A stretch of DNA of 64,000 bases from an uncultured Colwellia sp. (lineage in GTDB: Bacteria > Pseudomonadota > Gammaproteobacteria > Enterobacterales > Alteromonadaceae), in contig CAJXQJ010000006.1 of NCBI GenBank assembly GCA_913058245.1, positions 124,001-188,000 on the forward strand, written 5' to 3'. Positions 9,606 to 19,689 of this stretch are shown piece after piece (position 1 is the first letter of the stretch; each line of letters begins with the position of its first letter). The position numbers and the translations under genes were made by a program. Below the pieces are notes generated by a model, which did not search any database, was not told where the DNA came from, and saw nothing but the letters and a program-made list of their open reading frames with translations.

Positions 9606-10943
9606 TTAAAACCACTGATCTTTAATTTTACCGTAATGAAAATACCCCCATTGCCCAACTCTACGTAACGGTGCAAATGGAAATTTCGGCAATGCTTTAT
9701 TATAAAGTGGTAAATTAGGCACTGGTTTTTCTGCTACTTTCTCTGCTAAACGCTTACCAGCTTGCACAGAAAATGATACGCCACTGCCACAATAACCCAT
9801 GCTATAAAAAACCGATTGCTGCTGATTTTGATAAATATGCGGCAAGTCATCTAATGCCATACAAATCCACCCCGACCACGCATAATTAGTTTTAATATTT
9901 GCTAACGCAGGAAAGCTAGTTTTCAATACCGAAAGTAAACGTTGGGCATAATATGGATCGTCGGCACTTTTACCCGTAATAGCACCACGGCCACCAAAGA
10001 GAATACGGTTATCAGGCAATTTTCGGTAATAATACTTTAAGGCGCGAGTATCCATCACCACATTCGATGTTAAAAAGTTACAAGCAGCCAACTGAGCTTC
10101 AGTTAACGGCTCAGTGACTATTATTTGTGAAAGTACGGGTAAAGTTCTATTAGTGGTTAATGAATGGAAATTTTTCGGTGTATAACCGTTGGTGGCAATC
10201 ACAACTTTTTGCGCACTTAACGTGCCATTAGGTGTTTTAAGCAGTTGTTTATTACCTTGTTCTTCCCAGCTCTCGACAGGAGAAGCACAGTGAATTTTAG
10301 CCCCCGCTTGTTGTGCTAGTTTTTGGTAACCCCAAGCTAACTTAAGCGGATTTAAGCCAAAGCCATCTTGATAACGTATAGCACCATAGGCATTACGATC
10401 ATCCATATATTGTTGACGAACATCATTTTTTGATAGTATTTCGACATCATAGCCAAACATATTTTGCTGTAATTTAGCTAAGGCTATTAGTTCTTGTAGC
10501 TTACTAGGCTTGTGGGCGACCTTAATGTAACCTGCATTTTGCTTATCACAATCGATTCCTTCGTCAATTAAGGCATTTACCGTGGCGACTCCTTCCGACA
10601 TTTCATTGTAAATGCCACGCATGACCTCCTCGCCCCACTGCTTTGCCATTTGACTATAAGATTTACGTCCAGAAGATTTTAAAATAAAGCCAGCATTACG
10701 ACCACTACAGCCCCAAGCACTTTGGTTAGCTTCTAAAACATGAGCCTTAATGCCATGCTCCCGTGCCAAATGTAATGCACAAGACAAACCGGTATACCCT
10801 GCGCCAATAATCGCTACATCAACATCGAAATCAACACTTATCGCACCATCATGTTCGGGGGCGATTCCTGAAATACTCGCCCAGTAACTGTCAGGATAGG
10901 CTTGATTACAGCCCGGCGATAAATCATGCAAAGGATCGTACAT
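9606..10943 (-). CDS. FAD-dependent amine/D-amino-acid oxidoreductase (DadA/PuuB/OrdL type)
   Basis: This is a flavoprotein of the DAO family with an N-terminal dinucleotide fold VAIIGAGYTGLSCALHLARE at about residues 44-63, then EANQSAWGCSGRNAGF. The C-terminal DLPHIYQNQQQSVFYSMGYCGSGVS contributes FAD binding. From the ATG at 10943 it is 445 residues. The best family match is gamma-glutamylputrescine oxidase/glycine oxidase-like enzymes; the true amine substrate is unknown. A second in-frame ATG lies four codons upstream. No puu operon is adjacent. Confidence 0.82.
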   Translation of the reverse strand: MYDPLHDLSPGCNQAYPDSYWASISGIAPEHDGAISVDFDVDVAIIGAGYTGLSCALHLAREHGIKAHVLEANQSAWGCSGRNAGFILKSSGRKSYSQMAKQWGEEVMRGIYNEMSEGVATVNALIDEGIDCDKQNAGYIKVAHKPSKLQELIALAKLQQNMFGYDVEILSKNDVRQQYMDDRNAYGAIRYQDGFGLNPLKLAWGYQKLAQQAGAKIHCASPVESWEEQGNKQLLKTPNGTLSAQKVVIATNGYTPKNFHSLTTNRTLPVLSQIIVTEPLTEAQLAACNFLTSNVVMDTRALKYYYRKLPDNRILFGGRGAITGKSADDPYYAQRLLSVLKTSFPALANIKTNYAWSGWICMALDDLPHIYQNQQQSVFYSMGYCGSGVSFSVQAGKRLAEKVAEKPVPNLPLYNKALPKFPFAPLRRVGQWGYFHYGKIKDQWF

Positions 10944-11010
10944 TTTCACTTCCAAATTTGGCTAAAATGGTTATACCTATTTGATTAATTAATTACCCTC
11001 TTAATGAGAA

Positions 11011-11113
11011 TTAAAAGGTTTAGAGGCAAAGCATTGATTTTAAGCAATGGCCATTCCCTTGCTCAAATCAATAACGCCGCATATAAACCTTTTAAACTCA
11101 CCCTTTGGGAGTT
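11011..11113. other. Large intergenic hairpin plus a second small stem-loop
   Basis: Nested complementary segments run through this gap: 12-bp perfect outer arms at 11011-11022 and 11084-11095, GGC/GCC inside, ATTGATTT at 11033-11040 with AAATCAAT at 11065-11072, and AGCAA with TTGCT around an 11-nt loop. A second stem AACTC/GAGTT follows at 11095-11113. There is no T run on either strand that would make an ordinary terminator of the large stem. It lies between two divergent genes. It may be a structured RNA or an intergenic repeat; nothing shows which. Confidence 0.5.
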
Positions 11114-11322
11114 CAGTAGTAAGCTGATAACTGCTCAAAATGAAGAAAATATAGAGTGACTATGTTTAAATCATTTTACTTGTTCTAAGCTCACTACTGT
11201 GACTTTAAGTTGAGCAATTAATTATTCAACTTGGTATTGTGCTGCTTGGTGCAATACAAAGGGCTAAAGTATCTCAGAAAATGCAGTATAATGCTGCAAC
11301 CGCACACGGAAAAATCAACTTT

Positions 11323-11889
11323 ATGAGCATCAAGCTAACTTATCAACAATTACAACCTAACGACTTTAATAAGGTTATTCAACTCGCCACCCAAGTTCAC
11401 GGTGAAGGCTATCTTGATAGTGAGAGCATGCAAGCTTGGTATGACAAAGGAATTAAAAACGGCATTAACACGGGTTTTGTTGTATATCATCAGTCACATT
11501 TAGTCGGTTTTCGAATAACCTACGCGGTTCAGCAATGGCAGATTGACGAATGGTGCTCGCCGGAATTATGGCCAGTAGCTGCGGAACAGGTCTGTTACTT
11601 TAAATGTAATACCGTTGATGAAAACTATCGTGGTCATGGTATTGGTGGTGAATTGTTAAAACGTTCAATTGCTGCAGCTAAACAACAAGGCGCAAAAGCT
11701 GGTGTGAGCCATTTGTGGAAACAAAGCCCTGGCAATAGTGCAGTAAAATATTTTACTAAGTGTGGTGGAGTATTAATTAAAGAGCATCCAGATCGGTGGC
11801 GAGAACTCAGTTTAACTGGTTATGAATGTCCAGTTTGTCATAATAATTGCCATTGTGAGGCCGCCGAAATGATGGTGGTTTTTGATTAG
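11323..11889 (+). CDS. GNAT family N-acetyltransferase with C-terminal Cys cluster
   Basis: This is a 188-residue acetyltransferase of the GNAT fold from the ATG at 11323. The acetyl-CoA loop is NYRGHGIGGELLKRSIAAAKQQG (RGHGIGGE). The last 20 or so residues hold CPVCHNNCHC, a C-x2-C-x3-C-x-C cluster that could bind a metal; this is not part of the core GNAT fold. The in-frame upstream extension of 28 codons lacks family character. The substrate is unknown. A strong inverted repeat follows the gene. Confidence 0.8.
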   Translation: MSIKLTYQQLQPNDFNKVIQLATQVHGEGYLDSESMQAWYDKGIKNGINTGFVVYHQSHLVGFRITYAVQQWQIDEWCSPELWPVAAEQVCYFKCNTVDENYRGHGIGGELLKRSIAAAKQQGAKAGVSHLWKQSPGNSAVKYFTKCGGVLIKEHPDRWRELSLTGYECPVCHNNCHCEAAEMMVVFD

Positions 11890-11910
11890 CTGCGTTTATG
11901 CAGTATGTGG

Positions 11911-11937
11911 TATCGGCTATCAAAGTGATAGCCGATA
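11911..11937. terminator. Bidirectional hairpin between convergent genes
   Basis: Perfect 12-bp arms TATCGGCTATCA and TGATAGCCGATA flank a 3-nt loop between the GNAT gene and the convergent aminotransferase gene. There is no T run, but its position fits termination for both strands. Confidence 0.5.
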
Positions 11938-11967
11938 AAGCTAGAAAGCAGCTCGACAATGCATGAC

Positions 11968-13500
11968 TTAACCAAAAAGTTTACGTAAAATAGACGGATT
12001 TTCGACCGTCTTTACCGATGCTGCTCTTTCTTCGCTTGATAGCGGGTTAAACTCAGATAAGTTTGGAAACTCAACTGACAAACTGTAATGCTCATAGTCA
12101 CCAGTTGCAGGATTGAATCGATACTCTTTGCTCCATGCAGCTAAATTCTCAGTAACTTTATTTATGGCGTCAACAACAAAAGTCACTTCTTTATCTGAGG
12201 TTGTTGGGTGAAATGAAGCACGTATCCAACCTGGCTTTTCAGCAAAGTCACCCGAGTCGATTTGCTCCGTAATTTTTGACGATGTATCCTGATCAACGTT
12301 TAGTAAAATATGACCATAAGTACCTGCACACGAGCAACCACCGCGAGTTTGTACACCAAACTTATCATTAAGCAAGCGTACGATTAAGTTATGATGCGCG
12401 CCACGTACGTAAAAAGAGACAATTGCTAGGCGATCTCGAATATTCGGTTCAAGCATCACAACCTGATCATTTTTAGCTAATGTATCCATAACATAATGGG
12501 TAATTTCAGCTTCACGTTGATGAATATTTTCAACACCCATAGCATCTTTTAATTTGATCGCTAAAGCTGTTTTAATACATTGCAAGAAGCCCGGAGTACC
12601 GCCATCTTCACGCATTTCAATATTATTAAAAAAGCTATGCTTTCCCCATGGATTAGTCCAAGTTACCGTGCCACCACCCGGATGATCTGGCACTTTATTT
12701 TTATATAGAACCTTATTAAACACCAACACTCCTGAACTGCCTGGTCCACCTAAAAATTTATGCGGTGAAAAATAGATCGCATCTAATGCTTGCTTTGGGT
12801 TACTTGGGTGCATATCAATATCGACATACGGCGCTGATGCAGCAAAATCAACAAAACATAAACCACCGTGTTTATGCATTATTTCAGCGAGTTGATAGTA
12901 AGGTGTTTTAATGCCCGTAACATTTGAACAAGCAGAAAACGAACCGATTTTAACTTTTCGATCTTGGTATTTCTCTAGTAGCACTTCAAGATGCTCTAAC
13001 GACGGTAGGCCATTACTATCGGGGTCAACAATTTCCAAGGTTACATCACACTCATACCAGGATGTTTGATTCGAGTGGTGTTCCATATGAGTTATGAAAA
13101 CTACTGGTCGTTCACTTTCGGAAAATTGAACTTGCTCTTGCATACGTTCAGGAATACGTAAACCTAAAATGCGTTGAAATTTATTAACCACTGCAGTCAT
13201 GCCTGCGCCAGCGGTGATTAACACATCGTTTTCGCATGCATTAACATGACGTTTAATAATGTGCTGAGCATCATGATAGGCATTAGTCATTGCACTACCA
13301 GTTAAATTGGTTTCGGTATGTGTATTGGCAACATATGGGCCAAGTTCATTACTTAGGTAATTTTCAATCGGTTGATACAATCGACCACTAGCTGTCCAGT
13401 CGGCATAAATTATATCTAATGTATTACCATTAATATTGTGACTTAAATTTTGCCCGATAACGTTTTTTCGAAATGGTAAAAAATATTCTTCTAAAGACAT
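11968..13500 (-). CDS. Class-V PLP aminotransferase / cysteine desulfurase-like enzyme
   Basis: This is a PLP enzyme of the aminotransferase class V (NifS/Csd-like) fold, 510 residues from the ATG at 13500. Key parts are TAGAGMTAVVNK at about residues 95-106, HMEHHSNQTSWYE, and FSPHKFLGGPGSSG with the Schiff-base Lys. A late QTRGGCSCAGTYGH loop contains two cysteines where cysteine desulfurases carry the persulfide Cys. It is longer than IscS/SufS (about 400). The substrate is uncertain, since relatives include selenocysteine lyases and isopenicillin-N epimerase-like enzymes. The longer in-frame start adds 29 unrelated residues. Confidence 0.82.
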   Translation of the reverse strand: MSLEEYFLPFRKNVIGQNLSHNINGNTLDIIYADWTASGRLYQPIENYLSNELGPYVANTHTETNLTGSAMTNAYHDAQHIIKRHVNACENDVLITAGAGMTAVVNKFQRILGLRIPERMQEQVQFSESERPVVFITHMEHHSNQTSWYECDVTLEIVDPDSNGLPSLEHLEVLLEKYQDRKVKIGSFSACSNVTGIKTPYYQLAEIMHKHGGLCFVDFAASAPYVDIDMHPSNPKQALDAIYFSPHKFLGGPGSSGVLVFNKVLYKNKVPDHPGGGTVTWTNPWGKHSFFNNIEMREDGGTPGFLQCIKTALAIKLKDAMGVENIHQREAEITHYVMDTLAKNDQVVMLEPNIRDRLAIVSFYVRGAHHNLIVRLLNDKFGVQTRGGCSCAGTYGHILLNVDQDTSSKITEQIDSGDFAEKPGWIRASFHPTTSDKEVTFVVDAINKVTENLAAWSKEYRFNPATGDYEHYSLSVEFPNLSEFNPLSSEERAASVKTVENPSILRKLFG

Positions 13501-13715
13501 GGTTAAATGCTCATCAATCCTGCGATAAAAACATACTAGCAGTATCGAACTTATCCGCAATAAAAATCCATCAAAAGCGAAAAACAAGCAATTTGTATCT
13601 CATTAACAATCATTATTTAAATATATAATCTCATTTGACGTCATTTTAATAACTTAAACGAAAATTATTTTTATAAACATTGAAATAACGAAATAATATT
13701 TCAAAAGTTGTGACT

Positions 13716-14408
13716 TTAATCACATAACTTCCAATCAATATTGGCTTTATTTTGTTCACTAAGCCAATGATTCGCTTTAGAAAAGTGCTGACAACCAAAA
13801 AAACCTCGATATGCTGATAATGGCGATGGGTGAGGACCCTTTAACACTAGATGCTTTTCAGAATCAATGTTTTTGCCTTTCTTTTGCGCATGACTGCCCC
13901 ACAGCATAAAAACACAACCGGGGTTTTGTTCATTTAACGCAGCAATAACTTTATCGGTAAAGACTTCCCAGCCCAGCTTTGCATGGGAATGTGCTTGCCC
14001 CTGCTTAACCGTTAATACCGTATTGAGTAATAATACTCCTTGCTGTGCCCAATCCATTAAGTAGCCATGCTGTGGTGCGACAAAGCCTGAAATATCTTGA
14101 GTTAACTCTTTATAAATATTGACTAAAGACGGTGGCACTTTTATTCCTTCACGAACAGAGAACGCTAAACCGTGTGCTTGCGAGTCGCCATTACTGCCAA
14201 CGCCGTGATATGGGTCTTGTCCCAAAATAACAACTTTAACATCTGGCAAATCAACACTAGCAAAGGCATTAAAAACATCTTCATCACTTGGAAAAATGAT
14301 GTCACCATTTTTTCGCTGTTGCTCAATCTCACTAGTTAAGGTTTGAAAATATTCTTGTTGTTGCTCATTCGCTATTATTGTTTGCCAATATGGCTTCAGC
14401 TTTGTCAT
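13716..14408 (-). CDS. ung: Uracil-DNA glycosylase
   Basis: Ung removes uracil from DNA as the first step of base excision repair. The 230-residue protein from the ATG at 14408 has the catalytic GQDPYHG motif with the Asp, and the DNA-intercalation loop [21 protein letters not shown] containing the catalytic His. The usual N-terminus ([13 protein letters not shown]) supports this start; in-frame ATG codons upstream lie beyond a 9A/7C homopolymer run and add no family sequence. It is a stand-alone gene. Confidence 0.95.
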   Translation of the reverse strand: MTKLKPYWQTIIANEQQQEYFQTLTSEIEQQRKNGDIIFPSDEDVFNAFASVDLPDVKVVILGQDPYHGVGSNGDSQAHGLAFSVREGIKVPPSLVNIYKELTQDISGFVAPQHGYLMDWAQQGVLLLNTVLTVKQGQAHSHAKLGWEVFTDKVIAALNEQNPGCVFMLWGSHAQKKGKNIDSEKHLVLKGPHPSPLSAYRGFFGCQHFSKANHWLSEQNKANIDWKLCD

Positions 14409-14592
14409 TCTGTTTCTCATTAAATTTTTTTTTGGGGGGGTTACAACTTTAAAAAGTCGTATCATCAAAAATTGCACTGCCATTATAATCCACATTCAAA
14501 AGCCAAGTATCACTTTAAGTAGATAAAACCGCCGAGTGCAATGCAATGGCTTAATGATAGTCAGGAACGATATTCATCAAACACATGAACAT

Positions 14593-14617
14593 AAAAAAGG
14601 CAGTAATCACTGCCTTT
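14593..14617 (-). terminator. Terminator of the thr operon
   Basis: Arms AAAGGCAGT and ACTGCCTTT surround a 4-nt loop and are followed on the minus strand by a T run (CTTTTTTATG). It lies about 40 bp after the thrC stop. Confidence 0.8.
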
Positions 14618-14655
14618 AATCATATCAATTTGAAAGTCTGTTTAAAAAACAACCA

Positions 14656-15942
14656 TTAACTTAATAAATAAGCTCTCAATTCTGAAAACTCAATAGAAGC
14701 TGTTGTTGAAAGAATAGTTTCGCTAGCACAATCAGCTAGCTCCTTTGGTAAACCAATTGGCTGCCCTAAGGTACTTTCAACAATTTCTTTAAATTTCGCA
14801 GGGTGTGCGGTACCTAAGAACACGCCAAACTCATCATCAAGTGCATTATACTGCAACGCTTTATAGGCTACTGCCGCGTGGGGCTCACTTATATAACCTA
14901 GCTTTGCTAATTGAATCATGGTCATTTGGGTTTGTTCTTCATCAATTGAAACAGAGCTAACACAATCTTTATCAACTAGACCTGTTTTTAACATATGCTC
15001 AACCCGTGGCCAATTGTTCGGGTTGCTGACATCCATGGCATTGGAAATAGTTGCAACCGTTTCATTTGGTGACCACTCCCCTGTTTGTAAATAGCGTGGA
15101 ACAGTATCATTAGCATTTGTTGCGGCAATAAATCGTTTAATCGGTAAACCTAAAGCTTTTGCGAAAAGCCCTGCAGTTAAGTTACCAAAGTTACCACTAG
15201 GAATAGAAAACACAATATCATTTAAGGCACCACACCCTTTTTGACGATAAAGCTGAGCAACAGCTTCAAAGTAGTAACAAATTTGCGCTAATAAACGGCT
15301 AATATTAATTGAATTAGCGGAATTTAATCCGATAGTTTCTTTTAGCTCTTGATCATCAAAAGACTGCTTAACTAATGCTTGGCAATCATCAAATGTCCCT
15401 TCCACTGCAACCGTTTTAATATTGCCACCAAGCGTCGTGAACATTTTTTCCTGCAGCAAACTAATCTTTCCTTTTGGATATAAAATAACGACTTCAATAT
15501 TATCAATATCATGAAAAGCATGAGCAACTGCCGCCCCCGTATCGCCTGAAGTTGCAGTTAAGATTGTGATTTTTTTACCTTGGCTAAAAGCTTGTAAACA
15601 TTTAGCCATAAAGCGTGCGCCAAAGTCTTTAAATGCCAAAGTTGGCCCATGAAAAAGCTCTAATATTGCTCTATCTTCACTTATTGCTTGTGTTTGCGCT
15701 GGAAAATTAAAAGCGTCTGTCACTATCGCTTTTAATTGTGATTCACTCAGATCATCACTAACAAATGGATGAAGTACTTTGACACTGCGCTCAACTAATG
15801 GCAACGCGAGCAACTCTTCAATGTTATCGAAGCTTGGTATAGATTCTGGGAAGAATAGTCCTTGATTACGACCTAAACCCTGCTTTACTGCCCCAGCAAA
15901 GCTAACTTGTTCATCATTTTCTTTTAAGTTATAAAATTTCAC
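14656..15942 (-). CDS. thrC: Threonine synthase
   Basis: ThrC converts O-phospho-L-homoserine to threonine with PLP, the last step of the pathway. The PLP lysine sits in TLAFKDFGARF (about residues 99-109), and the phosphate-binding loop is TATSGDTGAAV. At 428 residues it is full length. The start is a GTG at 15942 with AGGA 9 bp upstream. It is third in thrA-thrB-thrC, 57 bp after thrB, and is followed by a strong terminator. Confidence 0.97.
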   Translation of the reverse strand: MKFYNLKENDEQVSFAGAVKQGLGRNQGLFFPESIPSFDNIEELLALPLVERSVKVLHPFVSDDLSESQLKAIVTDAFNFPAQTQAISEDRAILELFHGPTLAFKDFGARFMAKCLQAFSQGKKITILTATSGDTGAAVAHAFHDIDNIEVVILYPKGKISLLQEKMFTTLGGNIKTVAVEGTFDDCQALVKQSFDDQELKETIGLNSANSINISRLLAQICYYFEAVAQLYRQKGCGALNDIVFSIPSGNFGNLTAGLFAKALGLPIKRFIAATNANDTVPRYLQTGEWSPNETVATISNAMDVSNPNNWPRVEHMLKTGLVDKDCVSSVSIDEEQTQMTMIQLAKLGYISEPHAAVAYKALQYNALDDEFGVFLGTAHPAKFKEIVESTLGQPIGLPKELADCASETILSTTASIEFSELRAYLLS

Positions 15943-15999
15943 GCTTAAATTCCTGTATTAAAATGTTAATTTCGGTTTATGCCAAAAATAACTATGCCG

Positions 16000-16974
16000 T
16001 TACGTTAAACTAACGGCACCTTGGGTGTCTGGTTGGCAAACATGAACAAAGCCTTCACTTTTACCGTTTGCTAATGTTTGCAAATAATTGGCTGTGAGCC
16101 ATTGAGCAAATTGTATTGCCTTAGCTTTATCATCGGTAACACAAAATAATGTAGGTCCAGATCCAGAAATACCCACAGCTAGAGCGCCATTTTCCTTAAG
16201 GTAATGCACTGCGTCACTGTAACCTGGTAACAATTTTGCTCGGTATGGCTCGGCAACGACGTCTACTAAAACTGCATGGGCTAACGACTTGTCCTGTCGA
16301 TGGCAAGCATCAACAAAAGTTGCAAGGTTTTGCCCAAAATTAATAAGTTCAGCCCGAGAGTATTTATCGGGCAGAATATCCCTTGCTGCCTTTGTTGATA
16401 CTTCAATACCAGGATAGGCCATTACGTAATAACAATCATCAAACGAGGGCAGTTTATGAGCAATAACATTTTGATCTTGAACCATTAATTGCATACCGCC
16501 AAGAAAGCAAGGCGCAACATTATCGTAATGAAGGCTACCACTAATTTTTGCTTCCATTTGCCCCATCATTTTTAAAAGTAGTTTCTCTTCAAAACTAAAT
16601 TGATGATATTTTTCATAAAAAGCATTAAGTCCAGCTAACGCTGCTACAACAGAGCAAGCACTTGAACCTAAACCACTACCAACTGGCATGCGTTTTTCTA
16701 AGGTTAACTTCACCTTGGCAATATCTTGCTTATGCTCGAGTAATTGCTGGTTAAATAATAATAAACAATGCCAAACAATATTATCAGTAACTTTGCCGGG
16801 TAGTTTTTTCGCAAAGTCGCCAATAACGACTAATGAGTCTTCATCATTACTGTGTGTGACAGTAACCACATCTCCTAATAAAGTACCATCGATTGGTTTA
16901 ACCGCTAGCCCCAAGACGTCAAACCCAACATTAACATTGCCTATTGATGCTGGGGCAAATACTGAAACACTCAT
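16000..16974 (-). CDS. thrB: Homoserine kinase
   Basis: ThrB is a GHMP-family kinase that phosphorylates L-homoserine. The N-terminus [19 protein letters not shown] and the ATP loop [13 protein letters not shown] (about residues 88-100) are diagnostic. A C-terminal [10 protein letters not shown] motif is also present. The ATG at 16974 overlaps the thrA stop in an ATGA arrangement, so translational coupling is expected. The length is 324 residues. Confidence 0.97.
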   Translation of the reverse strand: MSVSVFAPASIGNVNVGFDVLGLAVKPIDGTLLGDVVTVTHSNDEDSLVVIGDFAKKLPGKVTDNIVWHCLLLFNQQLLEHKQDIAKVKLTLEKRMPVGSGLGSSACSVVAALAGLNAFYEKYHQFSFEEKLLLKMMGQMEAKISGSLHYDNVAPCFLGGMQLMVQDQNVIAHKLPSFDDCYYVMAYPGIEVSTKAARDILPDKYSRAELINFGQNLATFVDACHRQDKSLAHAVLVDVVAEPYRAKLLPGYSDAVHYLKENGALAVGISGSGPTLFCVTDDKAKAIQFAQWLTANYLQTLANGKSEGFVHVCQPDTQGAVSLT

Positions 16975-19430
16975 GAATGCTGCTGCTCCCATGCTAAAGT
17001 TCTTAATAGATCACCGAAAACTCCTGCTGCTGTAACTGCGGCACCAGCACCGTATCCTCTCAATACAAATGGCAAAGGTTGATAATAACGGCTATGAATA
17101 GCCAAGGCATTTTCACCGTCTTTAATACTAAATAGTGGGTGTTCTTGACCAACAGCTTCAATGGAAACCTGACATTGACCGTCAATAATATTACCTATGT
17201 AACGTAAAACCTTTCCTTCATTTTTAGCAGCATTAATACGCTGAGCAAAGCTTTCATCTAATTTCGATAAGTTATTCATGAAGGTTGTAATATCACCGCT
17301 AGCGTCAAAATCATCTGCAAGTACAGAGTCAACTTTAATATCATTAAGTTCTAGTTCCATGCCAGCTTCTCTCGCCATGATCAATAGTTTACGTGCTACG
17401 TCCATACCACTTAAGTCATCACGAGGATCAGGCTCAGTAAAACCTTGCTCTTTCGCTAATGCTGTTGCCTGCGACAAGGTCATTCCTTCATCTAACTTAC
17501 CGAATATATAGGATAAGGAGCCAGATAGTACACCTTCAAAACGCTGTAATTCATCACCGGCTTTCAATAGATTTTGCAATGTGTCGATTACAGGTAGGCC
17601 TGCCCCCACCGTTGTTTCATATAAAAAGCGTCGATTAGTTTTTTGTGCTGCAGCTCTTAACGCTTGGTAATACTGCCAAGTGTCTGTATTCGCTTTTTTG
17701 TTAGGCGTAACGACATTAAAACCTTCTTCTAGGTACTGAACATAATTCAACGCCAATTCTTCGTTAGACGTACAATCAACTAAGACAGGGTTAATTAAAT
17801 GATTTTCACGCACAAACGCCTTAATATTTTCGACACTAATAGATTGTGTTTTTTGTTCAAAAGTTGATTGCCAATCTTCAACCGCGATACCGTTAGAGTT
17901 AAAAACCATACCTTTACTGTTTGCTAGGCCATAAACAGTTAAAGCAATATTATCCGCTTTTAGCTGAGGTTGTTGTCGAGCAATTTGCGCTAGAAGTTCA
18001 CTACCAACGACACCGCAACCAACTAAAAATACATCAATAGTTTGCTTATGCGAGAAAAAGTTTTGATGGCTCACTTTCATAGCATCAGTGCATTTTCTAC
18101 TCTCAATAACAACAGAAATGCTGCGTTCAGAAGAGTCTTGCGCTATGGCCACCACATTCACACGAGCTTGTGCTAGTGATGCAAAAAATTTCGCTGCAAC
18201 ACCTTGTTGATGGTGCATACCATCCCCAACTAGGGAAACAATTGATAACTCATTCGTTAAATTTAATGGCTCTAATAAACCGTTAAGTAATTCGAGTTCA
18301 AATTCAGCTTGTAAGCTTTGTTTTGCACGATGCGCATCAACAGAGTAAATACAGAAACTAATACAATACTCGCTAGAAGATTGGCTGATCAGCACAAGAG
18401 AAATGTTTTCCCGGCTCATTGTAGCAAATACCCTGCTAGCCATACCCACCATGCCTTTCATACCAGGACCAGAAACATTAACCATAGTTAAATTATCAAG
18501 GTTTGATATTGCTTTAACTTGCTTTTTTTGATTGTTTTCATTGGCAATTAAGGTACCCGGCGCATCAGGGTTACCCGTATTTTTAATTAAGCAAGGGATA
18601 TGATGTTGGGCAATTGGACCAATTGTTTTGGGGTGTAAGACACTAGCACCAAAATAAGATAACTCCATTGCTTCTTGGTATGACAAATAATCTAGTAATT
18701 TGGCTTCCTTGATTAAGCGTGGATCAGCATTGTAAACACCATCAACATCAGTCCAAATTTCACAGTATTGTGCATCACTACATACCGCTAATACGGCAGC
18801 GGAATAATCTGAACCATTTCTTCCCAATGTTGTTACATCGCCTTTACTGTCTACGCCAATAAACCCTGGCATTAAAGCTACTGTATTGAGTTCAGAGTAT
18901 ACGTGTTGAAATTTATCTTTACAGAGCACTAAGTCAGCAACAGCATTTAATGCGACATCATTCGTGTGTAAAAACTTTTCAGGTTCAATTGTACTCACTT
19001 CAATGCCGTCAACTGCTAATACTGAATGTAGTAATGCCACACTTAAACGTTCTCCGATACTGATAATACGAGCTCTTACATGCTCTGGGCAGAAAGAAAG
19101 CAAGGTTGCGCCATGAAGGTAACGACTTAATTGCTGCTCCCAATTTGCTAGCGTTTGCTCGCTATGTTGATGACAAAAACCAGGCAATGAAGCCGATAAG
19201 TCATTGATAATATTTTCAATTGCGTGCTTAAAGTGCTGTAAATCATTAGTGAGTTTATCTTGATCAGAAATATTTTCTGCCATAGCTACAAGGTGATTTG
19301 TAACTCCTTGTGGTGCTGAAACCACAACAGCAACTTTTGATGAATGAGCTTTGCTTTTTATAATATTAGCGACATCAATAAACCGTTGAGCTGTTGCTAA
19401 TGATGAGCCACCAAACTTTAATACACGCAT
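16971..19430 (-). CDS. thrA: Bifunctional aspartokinase I / homoserine dehydrogenase I
   Basis: This fused enzyme catalyses the first and third steps of threonine synthesis. The aspartokinase domain starts with [12 protein letters not shown] and extends to about residue 285. Two ACT regulatory domains, expected to sense threonine, lie at about 315-455. The homoserine dehydrogenase domain begins near residue 463 with [13 protein letters not shown]. From the ATG at 19430 it is 819 residues, close to E. coli ThrA. AGGGG precedes the start. The upstream leader and attenuator make control by Thr/Ile tRNA charging likely. Confidence 0.97.
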   Translation of the reverse strand: MRVLKFGGSSLATAQRFIDVANIIKSKAHSSKVAVVVSAPQGVTNHLVAMAENISDQDKLTNDLQHFKHAIENIINDLSASLPGFCHQHSEQTLANWEQQLSRYLHGATLLSFCPEHVRARIISIGERLSVALLHSVLAVDGIEVSTIEPEKFLHTNDVALNAVADLVLCKDKFQHVYSELNTVALMPGFIGVDSKGDVTTLGRNGSDYSAAVLAVCSDAQYCEIWTDVDGVYNADPRLIKEAKLLDYLSYQEAMELSYFGASVLHPKTIGPIAQHHIPCLIKNTGNPDAPGTLIANENNQKKQVKAISNLDNLTMVNVSGPGMKGMVGMASRVFATMSRENISLVLISQSSSEYCISFCIYSVDAHRAKQSLQAEFELELLNGLLEPLNLTNELSIVSLVGDGMHHQQGVAAKFFASLAQARVNVVAIAQDSSERSISVVIESRKCTDAMKVSHQNFFSHKQTIDVFLVGCGVVGSELLAQIARQQPQLKADNIALTVYGLANSKGMVFNSNGIAVEDWQSTFEQKTQSISVENIKAFVRENHLINPVLVDCTSNEELALNYVQYLEEGFNVVTPNKKANTDTWQYYQALRAAAQKTNRRFLYETTVGAGLPVIDTLQNLLKAGDELQRFEGVLSGSLSYIFGKLDEGMTLSQATALAKEQGFTEPDPRDDLSGMDVARKLLIMAREAGMELELNDIKVDSVLADDFDASGDITTFMNNLSKLDESFAQRINAAKNEGKVLRYIGNIIDGQCQVSIEAVGQEHPLFSIKDGENALAIHSRYYQPLPFVLRGYGAGAAVTAAGVFGDLLRTLAWEQQHS

Positions 19431-19446
19431 TTCTACCCCTTTAAAA

Positions 19447-19481
19447 CGAAAAAAGCCCGTAACCTTTTGGGTCACGGGCTT
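19447..19481 (-). terminator. thr operon attenuator hairpin
   Basis: Arms AAGCCCGT and ACGGGCTT, with inner ACC/GGT pairing, are followed on the minus strand by TTTTTTCG. The hairpin lies between the leader peptide stop (19506) and the thrA start (19430), exactly where an attenuation terminator belongs. Confidence 0.85.
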
Positions 19482-19505
19482 GATAAAATTAGTAAGTTTT
19501 ACACG

Positions 19506-19577
19506 TCAGCCAATGACCACCATCCCAGTGAGGGTGGTAGTGATAATAATAATGGTGTGGCGTAGTGAAATAATCAT
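19506..19577 (-). CDS. thrL: thr operon leader peptide
   Basis: This 23-codon frame starts with an ATG at 19577 and ends with TGA at 19506. It encodes seven Ile and five Thr, including the run IIIITTT at residues 9-15. That is the signature of a thr leader peptide: ribosome stalling at Thr or Ile codons would prevent formation of the downstream terminator. It is followed 25 bp later by the attenuator hairpin and then thrA. The leader start has only a weak AGG-type binding site. I could not place the operon promoter with confidence. Confidence 0.88.
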   Translation of the reverse strand: MIISLRHTIIIITTTLTGMVVIG

Positions 19578-19660
19578 AGATATAAAGTGCCTGATGTGTA
19601 ATTTACTGTCAACATTTTTTTATGAATAAAAAGAACTAATATATGTATAAAATCTAAAAC

Positions 19661-19689
19661 ATTTGAATATTTTGATTATATATTCAAAT
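19661..19689 (-). terminator. AT-rich hairpin at the 3' end of the GGDEF gene
   Basis: Perfect 10-bp arms ATTTGAATAT and ATATTCAAAT surround a 9-nt loop and overlap the last codons of the diguanylate cyclase gene. It is followed on the minus strand by GTTTTAGATTTT. It is a weak terminator candidate separating the signalling operon from thrL. Confidence 0.4.

Noticed and set aside
19590-19615. TTGACA on the minus strand upstream of thrL as the operon -35
   Set aside because: With normal spacing the -10 would fall on the thrL start codon, so the leader could not be translated from that transcript.
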